Position numbers and translations under genes: made by a program. Positions 1 through 9,099 of a DNA stretch of 64,000 nt are shown piece after piece. How positions within the stretch are numbered: position 1 is the stretch's first letter; the number at the start of each line of letters is the position of its first letter. The notes under the pieces are model-generated. The model searched no databases. It was not told the origin of the DNA and saw nothing but the letters and a program-made list of their open reading frames with translations. The stretch is from Allorhizobium borbori. Its GTDB lineage: Bacteria; Pseudomonadota; Alphaproteobacteria; Rhizobiales; Rhizobiaceae. The stretch lies in contig NZ_JACIDU010000002.1 in NCBI RefSeq assembly GCF_014196535.1, positions 186,001 to 250,000 on the forward strand, read 5' to 3'.

Positions 1-1138
1 TGGCGGTGTAGCAGACGATGCCGGTCAGTTTCAGCGTTTCGGCGATCTGGCGGGCAGCAAGAGAGATGGCGTCCGCGCCGGTTGCTTCCGGCTGGGGGCG
101 CTGGGCGTAAATGATGCCCGGATAGTGCGGCTCGCGCTCGATGGTCGTGGCGATGGAGGCCATCGTCGAAACTGCCTCGATCGGATAAGCGCCCGAAGCG
201 GACTCGGCCGACAGCATGATGGCATCCGCCCCTTCGAACACCGCGGTGGCCACGTCTGACACTTCGGCGCGGGTCGGCACCGGTGATGTAATCATCGATT
301 CCAGCATCTGGGTGGCGACGACGACCGGCTTGCCGGCCTTGCGGCACGCGCGGATGAGCTGCTTCTGCAGGCCCGGAACGGCTTCGAGCGGCATTTCCAC
401 GCCAAGGTCGCCGCGCGCCACCATCAGCGCGTCCGAAAGTTCGATGATTTCATCGATGCGCTCGATGGCCTGCGGCTTTTCGATCTTGGACATCAGGCCA
501 ACGCGACCGCGCGCCACCTTGCGCACATCCGCCAGATCTTCCGGGCGCTGGATGAAGGACAGCGCCACCCAGTCGACTTCGTTGGTTTCGAGAACGGCGT
601 CAAGGTCGGCATGGTCCTTCGGCGTCAGCGCACCAACCGGCAGCAGTGTATCGGGAAGGCTCACACCCTTGCGGTCGGAAATACGGGTGCCGGAAATGAC
701 CGTACAGACGATGCTTTTGCCGTCGCACTTTTCGGCGCGCAGGTTCAGCTTGCCGTCATCGATCAACAGACGGTGGCCGGGGCGCACGGCTTCGAGAATT
801 TCGGGATGAGGCAGGAACACGCGGGTCGTGTCGCCGGGTTCGTCCTTGTTGTCCAGCGTGAAGGTGGCGCCGGGCACGAGGTCGGCCTTGCCTTCGGCAA
901 ACTTGCCGACGCGCAGCTTCGGGCCCTGAAGGTCGGCCAGGATACCGATGGGACGGCCGCAGCGGGCTTCGACCGAACGGATACGCTGGATAAGCGTTCG
1001 CATCAGGTCGTGGCTGGCATGGCTCATGTTGATGCGGAAGAGATCAGCCCCCGCCTCATGCAGCTTCTGGATCATCTCCTCCTCGGCGGAGGCAGGACCA
1101 AGCGTGGCAAGGATCTTGACTTTACGGTTCCGCTTCAT
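1..1138 (-). CDS. pyk: Pyruvate kinase, 3' end cut by window edge
   Basis: Pyruvate kinase converts phosphoenolpyruvate and ADP to pyruvate and ATP, the last step of glycolysis, in the cytoplasm. About 379 N-terminal residues are visible of a family length near 480; the missing part is the C-terminal allosteric domain. Seen directly: an N-terminal [12 protein letters not shown] stretch, [11 protein letters not shown], the active-site lysine signature [15 protein letters not shown], metal-binding [10 protein letters not shown], and TRAEVSDVA. The ATG overlaps the TGA of the upstream DUF1036 gene by one base (TGATG), so the two are probably one transcript with coupled translation. Identification is secure. 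Confidence 0.96.
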   Translation of the reverse strand, partial: MKRNRKVKILATLGPASAEEEMIQKLHEAGADLFRINMSHASHDLMRTLIQRIRSVEARCGRPIGILADLQGPKLRVGKFAEGKADLVPGATFTLDNKDEPGDTTRVFLPHPEILEAVRPGHRLLIDDGKLNLRAEKCDGKSIVCTVISGTRISDRKGVSLPDTLLPVGALTPKDHADLDAVLETNEVDWVALSFIQRPEDLADVRKVARGRVGLMSKIEKPQAIERIDEIIELSDALMVARGDLGVEMPLEAVPGLQKQLIRACRKAGKPVVVATQMLESMITSPVPTRAEVSDVATAVFEGADAIMLSAESASGAYPIEAVSTMASIATTIEREPHYPGIIYAQRPQPEATGADAISLAARQIAETLKLTGIVCYTA

Positions 1139-1635
1139 CAGTTCTGGCCTTCCTGAGCACCGGGCGTGTCCGAAAGCTGGACCATCCAGCTACCCTGCCG
1201 ACCCGTATCGTATTCCTTGAAACCCATTCTCTGATATCCGCGCGCGAAGCAGTCCTCGACGCCGGAAATCTTGAACTCGTTTTCCGCCACGCACATGTTC
1301 ACCTCGCCGGTCCAGCGACCGCCACGGGCCGCATCTTCGGCGTAGAGATAATAATAACGCGATTGCAATTCGCCCTCGATGAGGGTTGCGCAGGTGGATG
1401 CCGGAACCTGCCACCAGCCTTCGCTGATCCAGCCCTGAGCCGCGCGATAGCCGATGGCCACGCCGACGAGGTTCTGGGTTCCGTTGCAAACACGGAAATC
1501 GGCACGCGCATCGCTTGCTGTGAAGAACGGCGCCAGGCAGAAACTTGCTGCGATACCGGCATAAAGAAGATGCCGGCCTTTGGCCACGGCGGCGAATGAC
1601 TGAAATTTCGGCACGACTCGCACCATGTCTCCCAT
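1138..1635 (-). CDS. DUF1036 family secreted protein
   Basis: A protein of about 165 residues matching the DUF1036 family, common in Rhizobiales and without an assigned activity. It has an N-terminal hydrophobic segment ([16 protein letters not shown]) ending near ASDARA, so export is likely. The conserved body contains [18 protein letters not shown], a WISEGWW motif and three further cysteines (STCATL, NMCVAE, EDCFAR) that could form disulfides. The start at 1635 is chosen because AAGG lies 9 bases upstream; the reading frame stays open further upstream but would run into the divergent gene. Its stop overlaps the pyk start, which suggests co-transcription with pyk. Confidence 0.8.
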   Translation of the reverse strand: MGDMVRVVPKFQSFAAVAKGRHLLYAGIAASFCLAPFFTASDARADFRVCNGTQNLVGVAIGYRAAQGWISEGWWQVPASTCATLIEGELQSRYYYLYAEDAARGGRWTGEVNMCVAENEFKISGVEDCFARGYQRMGFKEYDTGRQGSWMVQLSDTPGAQEGQN

Positions 1636-1792
1636 TTTCGTATGCCTTGTCTTTTTCGCGCGCCACTGAACGATTGTCAACGCGAGGAACGCCCTCGCAC
1701 AGGCCGCACGATTAAATCGGTTAAATTCTTGCATGACACAGCCCCCCGTGCGATCACACCGCCGATTTTTGAGCGGACAATCCGGTAAAGCT

Positions 1793-2578
1793 ATGACCGA
1801 AAACAAACCTTTCGAAATTCTGGACGGCGATTATGACAAGGCGATGGTGATATTGGCGGATCATGCCACGAACATCGTACCGGAAGCCTACGCCCGTCTT
1901 GGCCTGCCGGACAGCGCCTTTACCCGTCACATCGCCTTTGACATCGGCGTCGAGGGCCTCACGCGCCACCTTTCGGCCTCGCTCGGCGTGCCGGCGGTCC
2001 TGTCGCGCTTCTCCCGCCTGTTGATCGATCCCAACCGCGGCGAGGATGACCCGACGCTGGTGATGCAGATTTCCGACGGCGCGATCATTCCCGGCAATTA
2101 TCCACTTTCGCCGGAGGAGCGCGAACACCGCCTGACGCACTATCACCGGCCCTATCATCAGGCAGTCAGCGAAACCATCGCCCGTGTCGCCACAATGTCG
2201 GGCCGCGCACCGCTCGTCATCTCCCTGCATTCCTACACACCCGCCTGGAAGAATGTGCCGCGCCCCTGGCACGCCGCCATCCTCTGGGACAGCGATTTCC
2301 GCGCCGCCGGCCAGCTTATCGAGCGGCTGCGCGAACCCGGCGATATTCTGGTTGGCGATAACGAACCCTATGACGGCGCACTGAAAAACGACACCATGTA
2401 CTGGCACTGCACGAAGAACGGCACGCCGCATGTGCTGCTGGAAGTGCGGCAGGACCTGATTGGCGACGAGGCCGGCATAGAAAGCTGGGCAAAGCGCCTG
2501 CACCCCATTTTCGCCGCGATGAATGAAGACCCTGCGCTCCATGTCTACGAGGTTCACCCCTCCCGCGCCGACATCTGA
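1793..2578 (+). CDS. N-formylglutamate amidohydrolase family protein
   Basis: A 261-residue member of the N-formylglutamate deformylase (HutG-type) family, metal-dependent amidohydrolases that release formate from N-formyl-glutamate at the end of one histidine-degradation route. Family motifs seen are ADHATNIVPEAY, SRLLIDPNRGEDDP, ISLHSYTP and LLEVRQDLI, holding candidate metal-binding His, Asp and Glu residues. No hut gene is nearby, so the true substrate is uncertain. The start at 1793 is preferred over an upstream in-frame GTG/ATG because the family similarity begins at FEILDGDYD. The following DUF1244 gene starts 11 bases after the stop, suggesting an operon. Confidence 0.85.
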   Translation: MTENKPFEILDGDYDKAMVILADHATNIVPEAYARLGLPDSAFTRHIAFDIGVEGLTRHLSASLGVPAVLSRFSRLLIDPNRGEDDPTLVMQISDGAIIPGNYPLSPEEREHRLTHYHRPYHQAVSETIARVATMSGRAPLVISLHSYTPAWKNVPRPWHAAILWDSDFRAAGQLIERLREPGDILVGDNEPYDGALKNDTMYWHCTKNGTPHVLLEVRQDLIGDEAGIESWAKRLHPIFAAMNEDPALHVYEVHPSRADI

Positions 2579-2589
2579 AGGAACCAGCA

Positions 2590-2895
2590 ATGACCGAACT
2601 CAGCGAAGCCGAAAAGACCGCCTTCGAAGCCGCTACCTTCCGCCGCCTGCTCGCCCATCTCGACGCCCGTCCGGATGTGCAGAACATCGACCTCATGAAC
2701 CTTGCAGGCTTCTGTCGGAACTGCCTTGCCAACTGGTACGGTGAAGCAGCGAAGGAAGCGGGCGTTGCCCTTTCCAAGGACGAGACCCGCGAGATCGTCT
2801 ATGGCATGCCCTATGAGGAATGGAAGGCGAAGCACCAGACCGAGGCATCCGACAAGAAGAAGGCCGCCTTCGAAAAGAACAGGCCGCACGGCTGA
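2590..2895 (+). CDS. DUF1244 family protein
   Basis: A 101-residue cytoplasmic protein of the DUF1244 family, widespread in Alphaproteobacteria and without an assigned activity. Seen: a helical N-terminus followed by NLAGFCRNCLANWY, whose CxxC pair is the most distinctive feature, then IVYGMPYEEWKAKHQ and a lysine-rich tail. AAGGA lies about 9 bases before the ATG. It follows the N-formylglutamate amidohydrolase gene by 11 bases and precedes gapR by 82. The CxxC invites a metal-binding or redox idea, but that is inference. Confidence 0.85.
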   Translation: MTELSEAEKTAFEAATFRRLLAHLDARPDVQNIDLMNLAGFCRNCLANWYGEAAKEAGVALSKDETREIVYGMPYEEWKAKHQTEASDKKKAAFEKNRPHG

Positions 2896-2977
2896 TCAAT
2901 TCACTTGACCTTCGCTCGCGGTTTGGGCAGGTCATCCCCGACAGATTTCACGGCACACGCACCACAAGGAGAAACCG

Positions 2978-3244
2978 ATGACGGATGTTCACGGCGTCGC
3001 CCGCGACCAGCTTCGCGCTTTCATCGAGCGCATCGAACGTCTTGAAGAGGAAAAGAAGACGATCGCCGACGATATCAAGGATGTCTATGCCGAAGCCAAG
3101 GGTACCGGCTTCGACACCAAGATCCTCAAGAAGGTGATCGCGCTTCGCAAGAAGGACGATCAGGAGCGCATGGAAGAGGAAGCCATCCTCGAAACCTATC
3201 TTGCCGCGCTTGGCATGATCGAAGGCCCGCCGGACGCCGAATAA
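2978..3244 (+). CDS. gapR: GapR-type nucleoid-associated protein (DUF2312)
   Basis: An 88-residue protein of the DUF2312 family. In Caulobacter the family member GapR is an essential nucleoid-associated protein that binds AT-rich, overtwisted DNA ahead of replication and transcription and stimulates topoisomerases. Seen: a long charged coiled-coil-like helix (residues about 8-45, [17 protein letters not shown]) and the conserved [17 protein letters not shown] segment. The ribosome-binding site AAGGAG lies 6 bases before the ATG. A perfect hairpin terminator follows directly. The assignment rests on length and these conserved motifs. Confidence 0.9.
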   Translation: MTDVHGVARDQLRAFIERIERLEEEKKTIADDIKDVYAEAKGTGFDTKILKKVIALRKKDDQERMEEEAILETYLAALGMIEGPPDAE

Positions 3245-3269
3245 GGTCGGCCCGAAAAGCGAGAATCGA

Positions 3270-3299
3270 AAAAGGCCGGGGAGCGATCCCCGGCCTTTT
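3270..3299. terminator. Bidirectional terminator between gapR and the DUF882 gene
   Basis: A perfect 13-bp stem (AAAAGGCCGGGGA paired with its complement) closes a GCGA tetraloop; with A/T runs at both ends it can serve both converging genes. Confidence 0.93.
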
Positions 3300-3322
3300 G
3301 ATTGGCTGTCTGGCACCCGTTT

Positions 3323-5230
3323 TCAGGGAACGTTGACGGTCAGCACGCGGGCCGTGCCGGTGAAGGTGGCGCGGTCTTCGTCGGACTGGAGCTGCTGCGG
3401 GCGGCTGCCGGACTCGACGCCGGCAAGCGTCTGGGCGACGACGCGCGAGGCCTTGAAAGCACCGGCGGAGGCCGGCTTGCGCTGCGTGGCGAAGGCCCAT
3501 TGCGCGAGCTTGTCACCCGTCAGGTTGGCGGTACCGGAGGTCATGGCGCGGTTCGCCTTTTCGGCCTCGGCCTGTTGCGGACGCCCACCCTTTTCCGGGA
3601 GACCGGCCTCGATGCCGGCGGCGCGCGGAGCGGCCTTCGGCTGCGGCGTATCGAACACATCGCCGAAACGGCCCGAAACCGTCGCGCTGGTTTCCAGTGC
3701 CGCCACTTCGGTCGTGGCCTGCTTCGGTGTGGACGAGGGAACCGGAACACGGGTGGCGATGACGGTGGCGGTCGCTGCCTTTTCCAGAGCTGACTGGAAG
3801 TCACGACGGGCATCGGCACCGCTGGTCGAAAGGGCGGCCACCATGTCGGCGGACAGCGCTTCCTGCTCGACGGCATCCTCATCGGCCTCCGGATCGGAAT
3901 CCGTGCCGGCCATCAGATTTTCGGCAACAGCGGGACGGGCCACCGGCAGCGGAACCCCGGCGGACAGGTCCGGCGTGATCGGCTGGGCGGATGCCGTCAG
4001 TACGGCATCACCCTTGGCCTGCGGATTGCGGTTGGCAAGCAGGGTCGGCACGGGAATGGCCATGCCGGCAAGATCATCCGCCACGGCACGGGCTTCAGCC
4101 GTCTGCGGGCGTTCCGCAGGCAGAACCGAGGCGATGGCTTCCTGCGCCGTGTTCCGCGGCGGCGAATAGAGGGCCGTCGCAAGGCCGTTGCCGGCAATCT
4201 GGCCCGCAAAGGCCGGGCGCGAGGCCGGAACCGGTGCCGAAGCGACTTCCGTGCCCGGCAGATTGCGCACTTCCTGACGCGCCGTCATCACGGGCTGCTG
4301 CGCGGGTTCGACAGGCTGGGCAGGTGCCACGCGGGTAGGTGCCTGCGGCCTGGACGGCGGCGCTGCCGGAGAAACAATGGCGTCGGCGTCTTCATCCTCG
4401 TCGCCACCGCCGCCGAACAGGGCGGTCAGAAGGTTACGCTTCTTCGGACGCGAGCCGGAGGAGGCATCGGCCACGGCGAAACTCGTGGAATTGACGCGGC
4501 GCTTGTATTCGGCAAGCGCAAGCTGGTAACCCGGTAACGGTTGTCCGTCGGCGGGAATGTGCATGGTCTTGCCGTTCGGGAACAGATTGACCAGTTCCTG
4601 ACGCGACAGGCGCGGCCAGGAGCGAACGCTCGCGACGTCGATATGGACGAAGGGCGAACCGGAATTCGGATAATAGCCGACGCCGCCCGACTGCTGCTTC
4701 AGCGCGGTGTCGCGAATACGTTTCAGGTTCACGCCCGGAATATAGAAGTCCATGGCGCGACCGAGCGTGTGCTGGCTGTTCTTGGCCACCCCGGCGGAAC
4801 GCGAACGCAGCATGTTGTTCGTGGCCGGTGCGCGATAGCCGGAAACGGCATAGATATATTCGTTGGTCCCGAGGTCCTGATAGATTTCCCAGGCCAGATC
4901 CCACAGGCGCGGGTCCATGCGCCGGGCTTCGTTGCGGCGCCAGTCGCGCAACAGGCGGTTAAGCGCCTGCAAGCCCTTTTCGTCATAACGGCCATTGCGT
5001 TTGAAGACGATATTGGCGCGCTCGCCGGTGTGAACGAAATAGATCTTGAGGCTGCGCGTTTCGCCAGCAGCCAGCGCCGTGGATACCGGCCAGGACGAAA
5101 AAACCATCGCAAGAGCGACGATACCGGCGACGATCCTGTCTGCAAACAGTGTCCTGAAGTGGGCCATCAAGCCGCGCGCGGCAGCTTTCGGCGTTTCATT
5201 TCCATACCCGTAAGGCAAGGCGATCCCCAT
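3323..5230 (-). CDS. Secreted DUF882 / MepK-like peptidase with long low-complexity tail
   Basis: About 635 residues. The N-terminus has a signal sequence (IVAGIVALAMVFSSWPVSTALA), then a DUF882 domain (about residues 55-210), the fold of murein LD/DD-endopeptidase MepK and peptidase M15. Zinc-ligand-type residues are visible in SQHTLGRAMDF (His, Asp) and PFVHIDV (His). The remaining 400 or so residues are rich in Ala and Pro with scattered RPxxA and RPQ motifs and are probably disordered, so the protein is roughly twice the length of simple DUF882 proteins. A role in peptidoglycan trimming in the periplasm is inferred. The start is uncertain: ATG at 5230 or 5167, neither with a good ribosome-binding site. 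Confidence 0.82.
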   Translation of the reverse strand: MGIALPYGYGNETPKAAARGLMAHFRTLFADRIVAGIVALAMVFSSWPVSTALAAGETRSLKIYFVHTGERANIVFKRNGRYDEKGLQALNRLLRDWRRNEARRMDPRLWDLAWEIYQDLGTNEYIYAVSGYRAPATNNMLRSRSAGVAKNSQHTLGRAMDFYIPGVNLKRIRDTALKQQSGGVGYYPNSGSPFVHIDVASVRSWPRLSRQELVNLFPNGKTMHIPADGQPLPGYQLALAEYKRRVNSTSFAVADASSGSRPKKRNLLTALFGGGGDEDEDADAIVSPAAPPSRPQAPTRVAPAQPVEPAQQPVMTARQEVRNLPGTEVASAPVPASRPAFAGQIAGNGLATALYSPPRNTAQEAIASVLPAERPQTAEARAVADDLAGMAIPVPTLLANRNPQAKGDAVLTASAQPITPDLSAGVPLPVARPAVAENLMAGTDSDPEADEDAVEQEALSADMVAALSTSGADARRDFQSALEKAATATVIATRVPVPSSTPKQATTEVAALETSATVSGRFGDVFDTPQPKAAPRAAGIEAGLPEKGGRPQQAEAEKANRAMTSGTANLTGDKLAQWAFATQRKPASAGAFKASRVVAQTLAGVESGSRPQQLQSDEDRATFTGTARVLTVNVP

Positions 5231-5405
5231 CGCAGACAATAGATATTGCCTGAATTGACTGTCAAATACGGTGACACGATGGCAAATTGGCCACAGTCAC
5301 CCGCTCGTTTCCCGTATGGTGAATCGTGCACTAACGGGACATTGATAAAGGGTAACTGTTTATCCTTGCCGAGACCTTAACTTGGATCAACGTGGTCGCA
5401 ACAAC

Positions 5406-5445
5406 GCAAACGCCCCCGAAACCGCGAAGGTCCGGGGGCGTTTGC
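5406..5445. terminator. Terminator downstream of the sigma-54 regulator
   Basis: A perfect 13-bp stem (GCAAACGCCCCCG with its complement, 14-base loop), 20 bases past the regulator stop on the minus strand. The U-tract is weak on either side. Confidence 0.75.
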
Positions 5446-5464
5446 TTTAAGGTCGAAGATCGTG

Positions 5465-7003
5465 TCAGGCGACATCCCGGGTCGGGTTGTCGGGGTCGAT
5501 GCCGTAGTCCTTCAGCTTGCGATAAAGCGTCGAGCGACCGATGCCGAGCCGGCGCGCAACGCGGCTCATCTGTCCGCCGTAGAATTTCAGCGCGAAACGG
5601 ATCAGCTCCTCCTCGACATCGGCCAGCGTGCGAACCTCGCCGCTGTCGTCGGTGCTGACGATAACGTCTTGCCGGAGGCCCGGCGGCTCGGCGGCAACGA
5701 CCTGCACCGGTGCAGACAGGCTTTCGATAAGCCGCAAGTGCCGTTCGCCCGCAGGACGATGTACCGCTTCGACCGCAAAATCCGGAAGCTGGGCGAGGAT
5801 CTGCGGAAAATCCGTCTCCGTCAGTTCCAGCCCCTGTGCCAGAACCACGGCACGGTAGATGGTGTTTTCAAGCTGGCGGATATTGCCCGGCCAGTCATAG
5901 GCGGTGAGCAACGCCATGGCACCCGCACTGATCGTCACCGGCACGCCGAGCCGTTGTTCGGCTGAAAAGCGGCTGAGGAAGACGCGAACGAGATTTGGAA
6001 TATCTTCCTTGCGGCGGCGAAGCGCCGGAATGGTGATGGGAAAGACGTTGAGGCGATAATAGAGATCCTCCCGGAACCGCCCCGCCTTCACTTCCTCGAT
6101 CAGATCCTTGTTGGTGGCCGAAATCAGCCGCACATTGACCTTCTGCACGCGCGACGAGCCGACGGTTTCGATCTCGCCCTGCTGCACGGCGCGCAACAGC
6201 TTCACCTGAATGTCGAGCGGCAGATCGCCAACCTCATCGAGGAACAGCGTACCGCCATCGGCTTCCATGAACTTGCCGGTATGCTTTTCGGTCGCGCCGG
6301 TAAAGGCGCCCTTCTCGTGGCCGAAGAGAATGCTTTCGACCAGATTTTCCGGAATGGCACCGCAATTGACGGTCACGAAGGGCTTGCCCGCCCGTTCGCC
6401 CGCCGACTGGATGGCGCGGGCCGCCATTTCCTTGCCAACGCCGGATTCCCCTTCCAGCATGACGGGAATGGTCGATTGCGACGCGCGACGCGCCAGATCG
6501 ATGACACGGATCATGTCCGGGCTGGCGGACGCGATGTCGGCGAAACTCACGGCACCGCCGCGCTTGCCCCGGCCCGGGCGTGCGCGCGCCTCCCCCTGCT
6601 GCTCGAGCTTCAGCGCGTTGGAAACAGCCATGGCCAGACGTTCGGGCGAAACCGGCTTGACGACGAAATCGAAGGCGCCGGCACGCATGGCCCGCACCAC
6701 GGTTTCAATGCCGCCCTGTCCCGTCTGCACGATCACCGGCACATCGATCCGCATCACGGCGAGCGCGTCGAGAACGGCAAGGCCGTCCATCTCCGGCATC
6801 ATGAGATCGAGAACCACCACATCGACGTCAGGGTGTGATTTGATGAATTCGAGGCCCTGGCGCCCGTTTTCCGCCAGAAAGGCCTGATGCCCCTCACGTT
6901 CCACAGCGGCCTTGAGCAGTCGGCGCTGTACCGGATCATCGTCGACAATGAGAATTTGCGCTGTCAATTTCCTGATCTCCCCTGCTTTTATGGCAGCTTT
7001 CAT
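5465..7003 (-). CDS. Sigma-54-dependent response regulator (NtrC/DctD type)
   Basis: A 512-residue three-domain activator of RNA polymerase with sigma-54. The receiver domain (residues about 15-130) has the acidic cluster DDD and the likely phospho-acceptor Asp66 in VVLDLMMPEMDG. The AAA+ domain has Walker A GESGVGKE (185-192), the sigma-54-contacting GAFTGA loop (232-237) and Walker B GGTLFLDE (250-257), all intact. A Fis-type helix-turn-helix lies near the C-terminus (MSRVARRLGIGRSTLYRKL). No partner histidine kinase is adjacent, so its signal and targets cannot be read here. A TTG 36 bases further in is a possible alternative start, since GGGGAG precedes it. Confidence 0.92.
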   Translation of the reverse strand: MKAAIKAGEIRKLTAQILIVDDDPVQRRLLKAAVEREGHQAFLAENGRQGLEFIKSHPDVDVVVLDLMMPEMDGLAVLDALAVMRIDVPVIVQTGQGGIETVVRAMRAGAFDFVVKPVSPERLAMAVSNALKLEQQGEARARPGRGKRGGAVSFADIASASPDMIRVIDLARRASQSTIPVMLEGESGVGKEMAARAIQSAGERAGKPFVTVNCGAIPENLVESILFGHEKGAFTGATEKHTGKFMEADGGTLFLDEVGDLPLDIQVKLLRAVQQGEIETVGSSRVQKVNVRLISATNKDLIEEVKAGRFREDLYYRLNVFPITIPALRRRKEDIPNLVRVFLSRFSAEQRLGVPVTISAGAMALLTAYDWPGNIRQLENTIYRAVVLAQGLELTETDFPQILAQLPDFAVEAVHRPAGERHLRLIESLSAPVQVVAAEPPGLRQDVIVSTDDSGEVRTLADVEEELIRFALKFYGGQMSRVARRLGIGRSTLYRKLKDYGIDPDNPTRDVA

Positions 7004-7138
7004 GGGAGCAGCCTGCCACAAAGGCTTGAACATCGGGTTTTGGGAAAGGCTTGCATTTTAACGACCGAGACACCACACAAGGACAATGACGCATGACGCC
7101 GTTTCGCCCGACGCGGACGGCCAGCAAGGAGCCGGATC

Positions 7139-8944
7139 ATGTCCTCTGCCACTTCCCCGCTCGGCGAACTGCCCCTCTGGGATCTCACCCACCTCTATCC
7201 CTCGGCCACCGCGCCGGAGTTCATCGCAGCGCTGGAGCAGGCCGGGCGCAAGGCCATCGCCTTCGAAGAAAAGTGGAAGGGCAGGCTGGCGGATGCCGCC
7301 ACGAAGACAGGCGCGGACGGCATTGGCGCGGCTCTTGAGGAATATGAAGCACTATCGGACCTGATGGGCCGCATCGGCTCCTTTGCCGGTCTTGCCTATT
7401 ATGCGGAGACGACCAGCCCGGAAAAAGGCAAGCTCTTCGGCGATACGCAGGCAAAGCTGACCGACGTCTCCGCGCATCTGCTGTTCTTCACGCTGGAACT
7501 GAACCGCATCGACGACGCCGTCATCGCCACCTGCCTGAAGAACGACGCCAGGGCCGCCCATTATGCGCCCTGGGTCGAGGATCTGAAGAAGGACAAGCCC
7601 TACCAGCTCGAAGACAAGGTGGAGCAGCTTTTCCTCGAAAAGAGCCAGACGGGCGCCGGCGCCTTCAACCGTCTTTACGATGAAACGCTGGCAAGCCTCA
7701 CCTTCACCGTCAACGGCGAAACCATGCCACTCGAAGGCGCGCTGACGCTGCTTCAGGATGCCGACCCGGCCAGGCGTGAAGCCGCCGCAGCAGCTCTGAC
7801 TGCCGTGTTCAAGGACAATCTGCGCCTCTTTACCCTCGTCACCAATACGCTGGCCAAGGACAAGGAAATCTCCGACCGCTGGCGCGGTTTCCAGGATATC
7901 GCCGACAGCCGCCATCTGGCCAACCGTGTCGAGCGCGAAGTGGTCGATGCGCTGGCCGCCGCCGTCAAGGCCGCTTATCCGCGCCTTTCGCACCGCTATT
8001 ACGCGATGAAGGCGAAGTGGCTCGGTCTTGAAAAGCTCAACACCTGGGACCGCAACGCGCCGTTGCCCGAAACGCCCGATGCGGTGATCCCGTGGGCGGA
8101 TGCGAAGAAGACCGTGCTCGACGCCTATGGCGCCTTTGCGCCGGAAATGGCGGCGATCGCCCGGCGCTTCTTCGATGAGAACTGGATCGATGCACCGGCC
8201 CGCCCCGGCAAGGCATCGGGCGCCTTCGCCCATCCGACCGTGCCCTCGGCTCACCCCTATGTTCTCGTCAACTATCTCGGCAAGCCGCGTGACGTGATGA
8301 CACTGGCGCACGAACTCGGCCACGGCGTCCATCAGGTTCTCGCCGGAGCGCAGGGCGCTCTGATGTGCGACACACCGCTGACGCTTGCCGAAACCGCATC
8401 CGTCTTCGGAGAGATGCTTACTTTCCGCGCCCTTCTCGACAGGACGGAAAGCAAGCGCGAGCGCAAGGCGATGCTGGCCCAGAAGGTGGAGGACATGATC
8501 AACACGGTCGTGCGCCAGATCGCCTTCTACGAATTCGAACGCAAGGTCCACACCGCCCGCCGCGAAGGCGAACTGACGGCCGATGACATCGGCAAGCTGT
8601 GGCTATCGGTGCAGGCCGAGAGCCTCGGCCCGGCCATCGAGATCAAGGATGGCTATGAAGTCTGGTGGACCTACATCCCCCACTTCATCCACTCGCCCTT
8701 CTACGTCTACGCCTATGCCTTCGGCGATTGCCTGGTGAACTCGCTCTACGCCGTCTATCGCGATGCCGACGAGGGCTTCCAGCAGAAGTATTTCGAGCTT
8801 TTGAAGGCCGGCGGCACCAAGCACCATTCCGAGCTGCTGAAACCCTTCGGCCTCGATGCCACCGATCCGACCTTCTGGGATCGCGGCCTTTCGATGATCG
8901 AAGGTCTGATCGACGAACTGGAGGCGCTGGACAGGGAGGCGTAA
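7139..8944 (+). CDS. pepF: M3 family oligoendopeptidase (PepF type)
   Basis: A 601-residue cytoplasmic zinc metallopeptidase of family M3, which cuts short oligopeptides. The N-terminal oligoendopeptidase F helical domain covers roughly residues 110-180. The catalytic HELGH is at residues 391-395 (TLAHELGHGVHQ), and the third ligand Glu is in TLAETASVFGE. Length fits the PepF/M3B clade. AAGGAG stands 9 bases before the ATG. It is divergent from the sigma-54 regulator, with a 135-base gap, and is followed by its own terminator, so it is probably monocistronic. Confidence 0.95.
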   Translation: MSSATSPLGELPLWDLTHLYPSATAPEFIAALEQAGRKAIAFEEKWKGRLADAATKTGADGIGAALEEYEALSDLMGRIGSFAGLAYYAETTSPEKGKLFGDTQAKLTDVSAHLLFFTLELNRIDDAVIATCLKNDARAAHYAPWVEDLKKDKPYQLEDKVEQLFLEKSQTGAGAFNRLYDETLASLTFTVNGETMPLEGALTLLQDADPARREAAAAALTAVFKDNLRLFTLVTNTLAKDKEISDRWRGFQDIADSRHLANRVEREVVDALAAAVKAAYPRLSHRYYAMKAKWLGLEKLNTWDRNAPLPETPDAVIPWADAKKTVLDAYGAFAPEMAAIARRFFDENWIDAPARPGKASGAFAHPTVPSAHPYVLVNYLGKPRDVMTLAHELGHGVHQVLAGAQGALMCDTPLTLAETASVFGEMLTFRALLDRTESKRERKAMLAQKVEDMINTVVRQIAFYEFERKVHTARREGELTADDIGKLWLSVQAESLGPAIEIKDGYEVWWTYIPHFIHSPFYVYAYAFGDCLVNSLYAVYRDADEGFQQKYFELLKAGGTKHHSELLKPFGLDATDPTFWDRGLSMIEGLIDELEALDREA

Positions 8945-8974
8945 GCCGCAGCTTGGCCAATGGCACATTTCTCG

Positions 8975-9001
8975 ACGCCCGCACCCGCTGCGGGCGTTTT
9001 C
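8975..9001 (+). terminator. Rho-independent terminator after pepF
   Basis: A 9-bp stem ACGCCCGCA with its complement, loop CCCGC, followed by a T-rich tail. Confidence 0.85.
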
Positions 9002-9099
9002 GTTTGCGGCGTCCGGAAAGCCGGAACACGCAAAAACAGCGCTTGCCCTGACGCTGTTCGCAGCGCAACATGCCCGAAAAAGACATGGGAACAGCAACA

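Noticed and set aside
7041..7054. Sigma-54-like GG...GC promoter upstream of pepF
   Set aside because: The GG to GC distance is 9 bases instead of the required 10, and the surrounding consensus is poor.
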